A stretch of 64,000 nucleotides of DNA from Pseudomonas sp. AOB-7 (GTDB taxonomy: Bacteria > Pseudomonadota > Gammaproteobacteria > Pseudomonadales > Pseudomonadaceae): the NCBI RefSeq assembly GCF_003696305.1, contig NZ_RFFK01000001.1, forward strand, positions 682,001 through 746,000. The letters are read 5' to 3'. The notes beneath the pieces were generated by a model. It did no database searches and had not been told where the DNA came from. It saw only the letters and a program-made list of their open reading frames with translations. The translations under genes were made by a program, and so were the position numbers. Shown here in pieces: positions 17,911 to 25,878 of the stretch (the first letter of the stretch is position 1; every line of letters begins with the position of its first letter).

Positions 17911-18873
17911 TCAGACAAGATCGGGATCGATAAGCAGCGCGATTTTACCTGCAACGTGATTACCGGCGAGTGTCTCGAACGCCGCTTCGCTGTCTTTGAG
18001 CGCAAAACTGCGCTCCAGTTGCGGCTTCAAGCGGCCCTCGACGAACAGCGGCCAGACCTGCTGCTGCAGGTCGCGCAACAGGTCGGCCTTGAACTGGTCG
18101 TCGCGGTTGCGCAGGGTCGAGCCGATCAGCTGAATGCGTTTGCCCAGCACCTGTGCCAGGTCCAGCTTGGCTTCGCGCCCGCCCATTAGGCCGATGTTGA
18201 TCCAGCGCCCGTCGCGCGCCAGCAGTTCCAGGTTGAGCGTCGCGTACTGACCGCCGACCGGGTCGAGAATCACATCGAAGGGGCCAAAATCGCGCAGGCC
18301 CTGCAGGTCGTCGCCGCGCAGCACGCCCCCCTGGGCGCCGAGCCCCTCGCAATAGGCCAGCCGCTCGGGCGAACCGACGCTGACCCAGCAGGGGCTGCCG
18401 AATGCCTTGCACAGCTGGATGGCTGCCGACCCCACGCCGCTGGCGCCGGCATGCAGCAGCACCTTCTCGCCCGGCTTCAGGGCGCCGAGCTGGAACAGGT
18501 TGAGCCAGGCCGTGGCATAGACCTCCGGCAACACCGCCGCCTCGACCAGACTCAGCCCCTCGGGCACCGGCAGGGCGTGACGGGCATCGACCACCACCTC
18601 CTCGGCCATGCCGCCGCCGGCCAGCAGGCAGCAGACGCGGTCGCCCACCTGCCAGGCGCTACCCGGCCCCACCTCGCTGATGACCCCGGCGCATTCCAGG
18701 CCCAGCGCCTCGCTGGCGCCGGGCGGCGGCGGATAGAGACCGGCGCGCTGCAGCAGGTCGGCGCGGTTGAGACCGGCGGCGGCCACCCTGACCCGAATCT
18801 GCCCCACGTCGCACGCCTGCGCCGGCTGTTCCAGCCACTGTGCCCGCCCCTCGACGCCTTGCAATGCCTTCAT
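17911..18873 (-). CDS. NAD(P)H quinone oxidoreductase, zinc-independent MDR family (PIG3/QorA-like)
   Basis: A 320-aa medium-chain dehydrogenase/reductase. The N-terminal GroES-like domain has AAAGLNRADLLQRAGLYPPPPG, typical of the PIG3/quinone oxidoreductase branch. The Rossmann part begins at VLLHAGASGVGSAAIQL, and DVILDPVGG follows. It lacks the zinc-binding cysteines of alcohol dehydrogenases. I chose the ATG at 18873 (MKALQGVEG), with GGGGG 6-10 bases upstream; the longer reading frame adds low-complexity Arg-rich sequence. It is divergent from prc with about 130 bases between starts. The likely role is NADPH-dependent reduction of quinones; the real substrate is unknown. Confidence 0.88.
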   Translation of the reverse strand: MKALQGVEGRAQWLEQPAQACDVGQIRVRVAAAGLNRADLLQRAGLYPPPPGASEALGLECAGVISEVGPGSAWQVGDRVCCLLAGGGMAEEVVVDARHALPVPEGLSLVEAAVLPEVYATAWLNLFQLGALKPGEKVLLHAGASGVGSAAIQLCKAFGSPCWVSVGSPERLAYCEGLGAQGGVLRGDDLQGLRDFGPFDVILDPVGGQYATLNLELLARDGRWINIGLMGGREAKLDLAQVLGKRIQLIGSTLRNRDDQFKADLLRDLQQQVWPLFVEGRLKPQLERSFALKDSEAAFETLAGNHVAGKIALLIDPDLV

Positions 18874-19002
18874 GCTGCCCCCATAGTGGAAGTGAAATCG
18901 GGCCCGACGTCGACCGTCGGCCTCCCGCCTGGCGCCAACGGAACCTGGCGCGCTCAATTACGGCCTAATATGCGTTATCACCTGCCACTACGTCGAATCA
19001 GC

Positions 19003-21084
19003 ATGAAGCGCTCTCTCGCAAGCACCGCCCTCGCCCTCGTCCTCGGCCTCAGTGCCCTGCCGTTGGCGGCCAAGACCACCAGTGCCGCCGACTGGGACTA
19101 CCTGCAGCCGGATCGCGAGCAGGTGATTGCCAGCCTCAACGTGGTGGAACTGCTCAGGCGCCACCACTACAACAAGCCGCCGCTGAACGACGAGCGTTCG
19201 CTGCAGATCTACGACAACTACCTCAAGTTGCTCGACCCGGCGCGCAGCTACTTCACCGCCGCCGATATCGCCGAGTTCAACCAGTGGCGCAACAAGTTCG
19301 ACGACCTGCTGAAAAGCGGCGACCTCGAACCCGGCTTCGTCATCTACCGCCGCCACCTGGTGCGCCTGCAGGAGCGCCTGGAATTCGCCCTGACCGAGCT
19401 GGCCAAGGGCGTCGACAAGATCGACTTCGGTGTCGACGAGAGCCTCGAAGTGGACCGCGAGAAGGCGCCCTGGGCGGCGAACCGCGCCGAGCTCGACGAG
19501 CTGTGGCGCAAGCGGGTCAAGGACGAGGTGCTGCGCCTGAAGATCGCCGGCAAGGACACCAAGGACATCCAGGAACTGCTGACCAAGCGCTACAACAACC
19601 AGTTGGCGCGGCTCAAGCAGACCCGCGGCGAGGACGTGTTCCAGGCCTACATCAATGCCTTCGCCACCACCTACGACCCGCACACCACCTACCTGTCGCC
19701 TGACAACGCGGAAAACTTCGACATCAACATGAGCCTGTCGCTGGAGGGCATCGGTGCGGTGCTGCAGAGCGACAACGAGCACGTCAAGGTGGTGCGCCTG
19801 GTGCCGGCCGGCCCGGCGGAGAAGAGCAAGCAGATCGCCCCGGCGGACAAGATAGTTGGCGTGGCCCAGGGCAACGGCGAGATGGTCGACGTGATCGGCT
19901 GGCGCCTGGACGAAGTGGTCAAGCTGATCCGCGGGCCGAAGGGCTCCACCGTGCGCCTGGAGGTGATCCCGGCGAGCAACGCGCCCAGCGACCAGACCAG
20001 CAAGGTGGTCACCATCACTCGCGAGGCGGTCAAACTCGAGGAGCAGGCGGCGAAGAAGAAGGTCCTCGAACTGACCCACGAGGGGCGCAACTACAAGCTC
20101 GGGGTCATCGAGATTCCGGCCTTCTACCTGGACTTCAAGGCCTTCCGCGCCGGCGACCCGAACTACAAGAGCACCACCCGCGACGTCAAACGCCTGCTCA
20201 GCGAGCTGAAGGCGGAGAAGGTCGACGGCGTGGTCATCGACCTGCGCAACAACGGCGGCGGCTCGCTGCAGGAAGCCACCGAACTGACCGGCCTGTTCAT
20301 CGAACAGGGCCCCACCGTGCTGGTGCGCAACGCCGACGGCCGCGTCGATGTGCTCGCCGACGAGAACACCGGCACCTACTACACCGGCCCGCTGGCGGTG
20401 CTGGTCAACCGCCTGTCCGCCTCGGCCTCGGAAATCTTCGCCGGCGCCATGCAGGACTACCACCGCGCGCTGATCCTCGGTGGCCAGACCTTCGGCAAGG
20501 GTACGGTGCAGACCATCCAGCCGCTCAACCACGGCGAACTGAAACTGACCCTGGCCAAGTTCTACCGCGTCTCCGGGCAGAGCACCCAGCACCAGGGGGT
20601 GATCCCCGACATCCTCTACCCGGACGTGATGGACACCAAGGACATCGGCGAGAGCGCCCTGCCCGCCGCCCTGCCCTGGGACAGCATCCGCCCGGCGATC
20701 AAACCCGAGCTGGATCCGATCAAGCCCTTCCTCGCCGAGCTGACCACCCGGCATGACCGGCGCACCGCCAACGACCCGGACTTCGTCTTTACCCGCGACC
20801 GCCTGACCCTGGCCAAGCAGCTGATGGCCGAGACCCGCGTCAGCCTCAACGAACACACCCGTCGCGCACGCCAGGCCGAAGTCGAGGCCAAGCAGCTGAA
20901 GCTGGAGAACAACCGCCGCCAGGCCAAGGGCGAGGAACTGCTCAAGGAACTGCAGAAGGAAGACGAGGACGCCCTACCGCCGGAAGACGACAAGAGCACC
21001 CCGGAAGACGACGCCTACCTGGCCGAGTCCGGGCGCATCCTGCTCGACTACCTGGGGCTGAATCCCTCCCTGGCGCTGCACTGA
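19003..21084 (+). CDS. prc: Carboxy-terminal (tail-specific) protease Prc
   Basis: A 693-aa periplasmic S41 protease. It has a signal peptide (residues 1-25), an N-terminal helical domain, a PDZ domain around residues 235-320 (LSLEGIGAVLQ, GPAEKSKQIAPADKIVGVAQG), then the catalytic core with VIDLRNNGGGSLQEA, the nucleophile serine in RLSASASEIFAGAMQDY and lysine in GGQTFGKGTVQT. The C-terminal third (DUF3340-like) is Lys/Glu-rich. In P. aeruginosa the homologue (AlgO) helps degrade MucA and affects alginate. I use the ATG at 19003 because it gives a clean signal peptide; an ATG at 18970 is possible. Neither has a good ribosome site. Confidence 0.94.
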   Translation: MKRSLASTALALVLGLSALPLAAKTTSAADWDYLQPDREQVIASLNVVELLRRHHYNKPPLNDERSLQIYDNYLKLLDPARSYFTAADIAEFNQWRNKFDDLLKSGDLEPGFVIYRRHLVRLQERLEFALTELAKGVDKIDFGVDESLEVDREKAPWAANRAELDELWRKRVKDEVLRLKIAGKDTKDIQELLTKRYNNQLARLKQTRGEDVFQAYINAFATTYDPHTTYLSPDNAENFDINMSLSLEGIGAVLQSDNEHVKVVRLVPAGPAEKSKQIAPADKIVGVAQGNGEMVDVIGWRLDEVVKLIRGPKGSTVRLEVIPASNAPSDQTSKVVTITREAVKLEEQAAKKKVLELTHEGRNYKLGVIEIPAFYLDFKAFRAGDPNYKSTTRDVKRLLSELKAEKVDGVVIDLRNNGGGSLQEATELTGLFIEQGPTVLVRNADGRVDVLADENTGTYYTGPLAVLVNRLSASASEIFAGAMQDYHRALILGGQTFGKGTVQTIQPLNHGELKLTLAKFYRVSGQSTQHQGVIPDILYPDVMDTKDIGESALPAALPWDSIRPAIKPELDPIKPFLAELTTRHDRRTANDPDFVFTRDRLTLAKQLMAETRVSLNEHTRRARQAEVEAKQLKLENNRRQAKGEELLKELQKEDEDALPPEDDKSTPEDDAYLAESGRILLDYLGLNPSLALH

Positions 21085-21088
21085 GAAA

Positions 21089-21220
21089 CTGCTTTACGAT
21101 CTCGCGAGCTAGAGCCATGCAAGGCAAAAACAGGCGAGGAAGCGGAGTTTACGAGCTATAAATGAGCATCCGAGCCTGTTTTTAACACAGCAGGGCCGAA
21201 GCGCAGCAGATCGTAAACAG
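21089..21220. repeat. About 130-bp interspersed element with nested inverted repeats
   Basis: The outer arms are CTGCTTTACGATCT (21089-21102) and AGATCGTAAACAG (21208-21220). Inside, AAAAACAGGC near 21126 pairs with GCCTGTTTTT near 21173. The two-level palindrome resembles a short repeat I recall from several Pseudomonas genomes and looks like a MITE or large REP-type unit. There is no coding potential. It fills most of the gap between prc and the next gene. Confidence 0.65.
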
Positions 21221-21328
21221 GTTCTGAGACAAATCGTCGGACGTCATCATAACGTCACCGAACTGTCGTGAAATGCGAGGGTCGGCCAAAAGTCGACCCT
21301 TTCGTTTTTTCGCCAGATCGAGACCACC

Positions 21329-23083
21329 ATGACCGTCACCGAGCAGTTGAGCGCACTGGGGATCATCCTCGCTCACGGCGACCTCAACAGCCTGTTCCAG
21401 CCCATCGTCTCGCTTTCCGAGCAGCGCATCCTCGGCTACGAGGCGCTGACCCGCGGCCCCTCCAACAGCCCGCTGCACTCGCCGCTGACGCTGTTCGCCG
21501 TGGCCCGCCACGCCGGCCGCCTGAGCGAGCTGGAGATGGCCTGCCGCAAGAGCGCCTGCCGGCGCTTCAGCGCCCAGGGCCTGGAGGGCAAGCTGTTTCT
21601 CAACGTCTCGCCAGAATCCCTGCTCGATCCCAGTCACCAGCCGGGGCGTACCCTGCAACTGCTGCAGGCGTTCGGCATTCCGCCGAGCCAGGTGGTGATC
21701 GAACTCACCGAACAGTCGCCCACCGAAGACTTCGCCCTGCTCGACAACGCCCTGCACCACTACCGCGCCATGGGCTTTTCCATCGCCCTCGACGACCTCG
21801 GCGCCGGCTACTCCAGCCTGCGCCTGTGGTCCGAGCTGCGCCCGGACTACGTGAAGATCGACCGCCATTTCATCGACGGCATCCACCTGGACACGGTCAA
21901 GCGCGAGTTCGTCGGCTCCATCCTGAAAATGGCCGAAGCCTCGCGCGCCCAGGTGATCGCCGAAGGCATCGAACTGGCCGAGGAACTGGCCGTGCTGGCC
22001 GAGATGGGCGTCGACCTGGTGCAGGGCTACCTGCTCAGCCGCCCGCAGGAAAAGCCGCCGCGCGATGCCCGCCAGCTGCTGCCGCGCCTGCAGGGCGGCC
22101 AGGTCGGCCTGGGCGACGAAAGTCGCGACCTCGGCGCACTGCTGAACGAACAGCCGGCGGTCGACCAGCACACCGCCATCGCCGAGGTGCTGGAAGCCTT
22201 CCGCGTCCAGGCCAACCTCAACTCCCTGGCAGTGCTCGACGAGCAGCGCCAACCGGTCGGCATCGTCCATCGCCATTCGCTCTCCGACGCGCTGCTCAAG
22301 CCCTTCGCCACCGACCTGTTCGCGCGCAAGCCGATCAGTCGGCTGATGAGCCAGGACTTTCTCGCCGTGGAACTGGCGCAATCGCTGCAGAAGGTCAGCC
22401 GCCTGCTCACCAGCCGCGCGCGCCAGCGCATCGAGGAAGACTTCATCATCACCCAGAACGGCCGCTACCTCGGCCTGGGCCGGGTGATCGACGTGCTCAA
22501 GCTGATCACCGAACAGAAGCTGCAGCAGGCACGCCACGCCAACCCGCTGACCCTGCTGCCGGGCAACGTACCGATCCAGCAGTGCCTAACCCGCCTGCTG
22601 CAACAGGGGCGCACGGCGGCGATCTGCTACGTCGACATCGACAGCTTCAAGCCCTTCAACGACCTCTACGGCTACGCCAGGGGCGACGAGGTGCTGCTGT
22701 GCCTGGCGCAGTGCCTGAGCGAGCGGGTCGACCCGGCGCGCGACTTCGTCGGCCACATCGGCGGCGACGACTTTCTCCTGGTGCTCGGCTCGGCCGACTG
22801 GCGCGACAGGCTCGGCCGCCTGATCGAGGATTTCCAGAGCCAGTGCCGGCGCTTCTACCGCGAAGAACACCTGCAGGCCGGCTGCTTCAGCACGCACAAT
22901 CGCCAGGGCCAACGCCAGGAATTCGCCCTGCTGTCGCTCTCCATCGGCGTGGTATGCCTGCAGGCCGAGGACTGCCCGAACCTGGACGCCGCGCAGTTGG
23001 CCGAACTGGCCTCGGAGGCCAAACGCCAGGCCAAGGCGGTGCCCGGCTACAGCCTGCATGTCCTCGAGCGGCTATCGGCCTGA
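21329..23083 (+). CDS. EAL - tandem CBS - GGDEF cyclic-di-GMP signalling protein
   Basis: A 584-aa cytoplasmic protein without membrane segments. The EAL domain (about 15-250) has its catalytic set: Glu38 in GYEALTRGP, LNVSPESLL, IELTE, ALDDLGAGYSSL, VKIDRHF and VIAEGIEL, so c-di-GMP phosphodiesterase activity is expected. Residues about 265-395 form a CBS pair, probably nucleotide sensing. The GGDEF domain (about 420-575) has the active-site sequence GGDDF, an allowed variant, but no RxxD inhibitory site at the usual position. It is encoded downstream of prc and overlaps the convergent Sel1 gene by 12 bases. It may be phosphodiesterase-dominant with the GGDEF as a GTP sensor. Confidence 0.93.
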   Translation: MTVTEQLSALGIILAHGDLNSLFQPIVSLSEQRILGYEALTRGPSNSPLHSPLTLFAVARHAGRLSELEMACRKSACRRFSAQGLEGKLFLNVSPESLLDPSHQPGRTLQLLQAFGIPPSQVVIELTEQSPTEDFALLDNALHHYRAMGFSIALDDLGAGYSSLRLWSELRPDYVKIDRHFIDGIHLDTVKREFVGSILKMAEASRAQVIAEGIELAEELAVLAEMGVDLVQGYLLSRPQEKPPRDARQLLPRLQGGQVGLGDESRDLGALLNEQPAVDQHTAIAEVLEAFRVQANLNSLAVLDEQRQPVGIVHRHSLSDALLKPFATDLFARKPISRLMSQDFLAVELAQSLQKVSRLLTSRARQRIEEDFIITQNGRYLGLGRVIDVLKLITEQKLQQARHANPLTLLPGNVPIQQCLTRLLQQGRTAAICYVDIDSFKPFNDLYGYARGDEVLLCLAQCLSERVDPARDFVGHIGGDDFLLVLGSADWRDRLGRLIEDFQSQCRRFYREEHLQAGCFSTHNRQGQRQEFALLSLSIGVVCLQAEDCPNLDAAQLAELASEAKRQAKAVPGYSLHVLERLSA

Positions 23084-23554
23084 GTCGCTCGCCTCGTCGG
23101 GCGCCGCATAGCGCTCGGCCAGCTCGGGATCGGCCGCCAAGCCGGGCGCGCCGTCGCGGTACAGGCGGTGCAGACGAGCGGCAGCCAGCGGATGGCCGGC
23201 GGCGAATGCCAGCTCCCACCAGTGGGCCGCGGCCTGGCCGTCCGGAGCCTGGCGGTCATCGCCCTGCAGCGCCTGCACGCCCAACTGGTATGCGGCCTTG
23301 CCGTCGCCGCCTTCGGCCGCCAGGCGCAGCAGGCGTAGCCCCTCCTCGCGCGCGCCGAGGCCCTGACCGCGAAACAGCAGGATATGCCCGTAGAAACTCT
23401 GCGCCGGCACGTCGCCCAGCTTGGCCTGGCGCGCGTACTGCCCCTGCAGCCACTGCCAGGCCCGCGGCTGGCGCAGCAGCCAGGGCCAGTGGAACAGGCG
23501 CCGGGCCAGCCAGTAGCCCAGGCCTGCACGCAACCGCCAGAGCAGCCTAGACAT
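23072..23554 (-). CDS. Sel1-like repeat protein
   Basis: A 160-aa protein with a hydrophobic, Trp/Arg-rich N-terminus (residues 1-30), which may be a membrane anchor, followed by Sel1/TPR-type repeats (ARQAKLGDVPAQSFYGHILL, LRLAAEGGDGKAAYQLGVQA, WELAFAAGHPLAAARLHRLY). Such repeats mediate protein-protein contacts. The ATG at 23554 overlaps the stop of the upstream gene by 8 bases, so the two are coupled. It is the third gene of a minus-strand cassette: XRE regulator, unknown 121-aa protein, Sel1 protein. Partner and function are unknown. Confidence 0.8.
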   Translation of the reverse strand: MSRLLWRLRAGLGYWLARRLFHWPWLLRQPRAWQWLQGQYARQAKLGDVPAQSFYGHILLFRGQGLGAREEGLRLLRLAAEGGDGKAAYQLGVQALQGDDRQAPDGQAAAHWWELAFAAGHPLAAARLHRLYRDGAPGLAADPELAERYAAPDEASDSGR

Positions 23555-23912
23555 CCGCGGGATAATCGAACTCGAACACCCGCACCACTTCGGCGGCATG
23601 CCAGGAAGCCGCGGCGACGCCGTCGGGGGCGCCGCTGAAGCGCCCCAAGCGGGTGACGCAGTCGAAGAAACCGGTACGCGGCAGGCGACTGGCGCCCTGG
23701 CTGATCACCAGGGCGCTGCGCAGCGGGCGCTCGGCGCGGGCATCCAGCGCGGCCAGATGCTCCAGCGCGGCGGTGAGGGTCTGCATGGCCGGCGTGGGCA
23801 GCTCCAGACGCTCGATCAGCGCCCGGTAGGTCAGCAGGTGGCGCTGACGGCGGGCGTCGTCCAGTTCGTCGAGCAGGGCCTGCCAGTGCTGGCGGCTGAT
23901 GCGTACGCTCAA
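23547..23912 (-). CDS. Conserved hypothetical protein, middle gene of XRE-Sel1 cassette
   Basis: A 121-aa soluble protein of unknown function. The first half is helical and basic (RQHWQALLDELDDARRQRHLLTYRALIERL), resembling a winged-helix or DNA-binding start. The second half has short hydrophobic stretches (RSALVISQGASRLPRTGFFDCV, then RVFEFDY), which looks like a small alpha/beta domain. Its ATG overlaps the stop of the XRE gene (ATGA at 23909-23912), and its own stop overlaps the Sel1 start. The tight coupling to an XRE protein raises the idea of a toxin-antitoxin pair, but nothing here resembles a known toxin. Confidence 0.7.
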   Translation of the reverse strand: MSVRISRQHWQALLDELDDARRQRHLLTYRALIERLELPTPAMQTLTAALEHLAALDARAERPLRSALVISQGASRLPRTGFFDCVTRLGRFSGAPDGVAAASWHAAEVVRVFEFDYPADV

Positions 23913-24232
23913 GACCAGCCCTCCAGCTCCAGCGCCCAGGCCAGCGCGCGCAGGATGGCGGCGTCGGGCTGACGCTCGCCGCGCTCGATCATGGCCAGGT
24001 AATGCGGGCTGATGCCCACGCTGCGTGCCAGCGCCTCGGCGCTCAGGCCCTTGGCCTCGCGCAGGGCCTGCAACTGCGCCAGCGCCGGCCGCGCCCCCTG
24101 GCTCGGCGCGACCGCCTGAACCGACTCGGCCTCGCCCTGACGCCCGGCCGCCTGCAGCAGCGCCTGATAGTCAGCCCAAGGCAGCACGGCGTACTCCGGC
24201 TCGCCGTCGCGGGCAATGATTTGCACTGTCAT
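23909..24232 (-). CDS. XRE-family HTH regulator with antitoxin-like N-terminus
   Basis: A 107-aa protein. Residues about 52-107 form an XRE helix-turn-helix (LQALREAKGLSAEALARSVGISPHYLAMIERGER). The N-terminal 45 residues (IIARDGEPEYAVLPWADYQALLQAAG) resemble the start of HigA/MqsA-type or PHD-like antitoxins that contact partner proteins. It is the first gene of a three-gene overlapping cassette, so it may repress its own promoter, which lies in the 135-base gap before 24368. Whether the second gene is its partner is a guess from position. Confidence 0.82.
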   Translation of the reverse strand: MTVQIIARDGEPEYAVLPWADYQALLQAAGRQGEAESVQAVAPSQGARPALAQLQALREAKGLSAEALARSVGISPHYLAMIERGERQPDAAILRALAWALELEGWS

Positions 24233-24367
24233 GACTCTCTCCGTTGGAAAGCAGCACCGACGACCTCGGCGCTTTCCTTGCGAGCGGCCATCTTAACAGG
24301 CGGCCGCCGCCAGGGGCGTGATCTATACTGCTTTGGCATTAGAGCCCACTGGGCGGGGGAGTTTCTT

Positions 24368-25138
24368 TTGCGCAGACTCTACGCATTGCTTTGCAGCCTG
24401 CTGGCGCTGCCCTGCGCTGCCGACAGCCTGCGCTGGGGTTATGGCCCGGCCGACGCCATGCCCTATGTGGGCGTGGAGCAGCAGCGCCTGCAGCGTGGCC
24501 TGGCCCACCGCCTCGGCCTGGAACTGGCGCTGCGCCTGGATCTGCCGGTGGAATTCATCGAAACGCCGAACAACCGCCTGGAAACCTACCTGCAGCAGGG
24601 CCGCCTGCACCTGATCTGCAACGCGAACCCCGAGTGGGTCGGCGAGCCGCAGCGCCTGCACTGGTCGCCGCCGCTGTACGAGGAGGAAGACGTGCTGTTG
24701 CAGCACCGCGACACGGCGCCCTTGACCAGCCTGCAAAGCCTGCATGGCAAGGTGCTCGGCACCAGCCTCGGCTACGTCTACAGCGCACCACTGATGGCAG
24801 CCTTCGCCGACCAGCGCATCCTGCGTCAGGACGTGCGCGACCTCGACACCAGCCTGCAGATGCTCGACAAGCAGCGCCTGGATGCGGTGATCGACATGCG
24901 CCGCAACCTGGCCTACAAGCTCGCCCAGCACCCGCAACTGCGCCTGGATTTCAGTCCCTGGGTGGTACAGCGCTATCAGGTGCACTGCGCCTACGGGCCG
25001 CACCTGCCGGTGGCGGCCGAACGCCTGGACGCGCTGCTGGTGGAGCTGCGCGACCAGGGCCGGATTGAGCAATGGCTGGAGGAGGCGCTCAGGAGCGCTG
25101 CGGACTCGCCGGCGGCGCAGGCGGCAAGCGCTCGATAA
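24368..25138 (+). CDS. Periplasmic amino-acid-binding-like protein (SBP family 3)
   Basis: A 256-aa protein with a short signal peptide (RRLYALLCSLLALPCAA) followed by a family-3 solute-binding fold (SLRWGYGPADAMPYV, a QGRLHLICNANPEW loop, and LHGKVLGTSLGYVYSAPL). No ATG start exists in a sensible place; TTG at 24368 is preferred because GGGGGAG lies 6 bases upstream and it produces the signal peptide directly. No permease genes are near, so it may be a sensor or orphan binding protein, like many Pseudomonas members. Its 3' end overlaps the convergent YkvA gene by 50 bases. Confidence 0.82.
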   Translation: MRRLYALLCSLLALPCAADSLRWGYGPADAMPYVGVEQQRLQRGLAHRLGLELALRLDLPVEFIETPNNRLETYLQQGRLHLICNANPEWVGEPQRLHWSPPLYEEEDVLLQHRDTAPLTSLQSLHGKVLGTSLGYVYSAPLMAAFADQRILRQDVRDLDTSLQMLDKQRLDAVIDMRRNLAYKLAQHPQLRLDFSPWVVQRYQVHCAYGPHLPVAAERLDALLVELRDQGRIEQWLEEALRSAADSPAAQAASAR

Positions 25139-25532
25139 GCGCCAGCTGCTCGGGCGTCTGCGCTGCCCGCCAGGCCTTGAAGGCGTCCAGCTCGCCGCGC
25201 CAGGTACGCAGCACCCAGGCCAGCACGGCCAGGTCGTCGATGAAACCCAGCCCCACCAGCCAATCGGGTATGGCATCCAGCGGGGAGAGGAAATACAGCA
25301 AGGCAGCCACCACCATCAGCAGCGCCTGGCTGCTGATCTGCCGGTAATCGCCCTTCAGCCAGGCCAGGCACAGCGCGCGCAACAGCCGCAGATCCTCGCG
25401 CAGCCCGGCGAAGCGGGCACCCTGCGGCGTGCGCTTGTCGCCCAGGACGCGGAGCAGTTCCGGCAGGCGTCCCTCGCGCAGGAAACGCGCCGCCATGGGC
25501 AGGTAACGCGCCAGTTTCCACGGAGTTTTCAT
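25089..25532 (-). CDS. YkvA-family protein (DUF1232)
   Basis: A 147-aa protein with the DUF1232 signature: LYFLSPLDAIPDWLVGLGFIDDLAVLAWVL (about residues 78-108) after a hydrophobic stretch (ALLMVVAALL). The family is a small membrane-associated protein of unknown function, and I do not assign one. The C-terminus is proline-rich (PPAPPASPQ). The gene is convergent with the binding-protein gene and overlaps it by 50 bases. Its own upstream region is the unusually AT-rich gap with DnaA-box matches. Confidence 0.88.
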   Translation of the reverse strand: MKTPWKLARYLPMAARFLREGRLPELLRVLGDKRTPQGARFAGLREDLRLLRALCLAWLKGDYRQISSQALLMVVAALLYFLSPLDAIPDWLVGLGFIDDLAVLAWVLRTWRGELDAFKAWRAAQTPEQLALIERLPPAPPASPQRS

Positions 25533-25574
25533 CGGTCCTCCTCGTAACCCAGGCGCCGCCTGGGCTTGCTCGGC

Positions 25575-25775
25575 TTATCCACCGAAGCTGTGGATAAACC
25601 TGTTAACAGGCGTTCGACAAGCTTATCAAAGCCCCGTGGCATGCGGCCTGCGGACAGATCGGGTATTTTTTGCCCAGCCCACAAAATTCAATAAAATCAA
25701 TCACTTGAAAATTGACTTGATGAGCCTGTCGGTGTAACGGGGTCTTGTTAGGAATGCTTCCCATAATGTGCATAA
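25575..25775. promoter_or_regulatory. AT-rich gap with three DnaA-box matches
   Basis: The 25533-25878 stretch has no credible gene. It holds TTATCCACC (25575-25583, 8 of 9 to a DnaA box), TGTGGATAA (25589-25597, a perfect box inverted), a perfect palindrome CCTGTTAACAGG (25599-25610), an A/T-rich run around 25665-25720, and TGTGCATAA (25767-25775, fits TTWTNCACA inverted). It may be a DnaA-responsive promoter or a DnaA-titrating site; this is not shown. Confidence 0.45.
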
Positions 25776-25838
25776 GCGTAACACCTGCGACCGAACACAA
25801 GCCCCACAGGTCGATTTCTCGACCGTCAGAAACGGCAA

Positions 25839-25858
25839 CGCCCCGTCGAGACGGGGCG
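25839..25858 (-). terminator. Hairpin after the FKBP gene
   Basis: CGCCCCGT (25839-25846) and ACGGGGCG (25851-25858) form an 8-bp stem with a CGAG loop. On the minus strand it is followed by TTGCCGTTTCT, a weak T-rich tail, 20 bases after the FKBP stop. Confidence 0.65.
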
Positions 25859-25878
25859 CTGCGTCGAACTGCCGGGTG

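Noticed and set aside
18988..20856. 622-codon frame antisense to prc
   Set aside because: Same antisense artefact; prc motifs are unambiguous on the other strand.
25603..25800. 65-codon ORF in the AT-rich gap
   Set aside because: It has no ribosome site, overlaps the DnaA-box region and resembles no protein.
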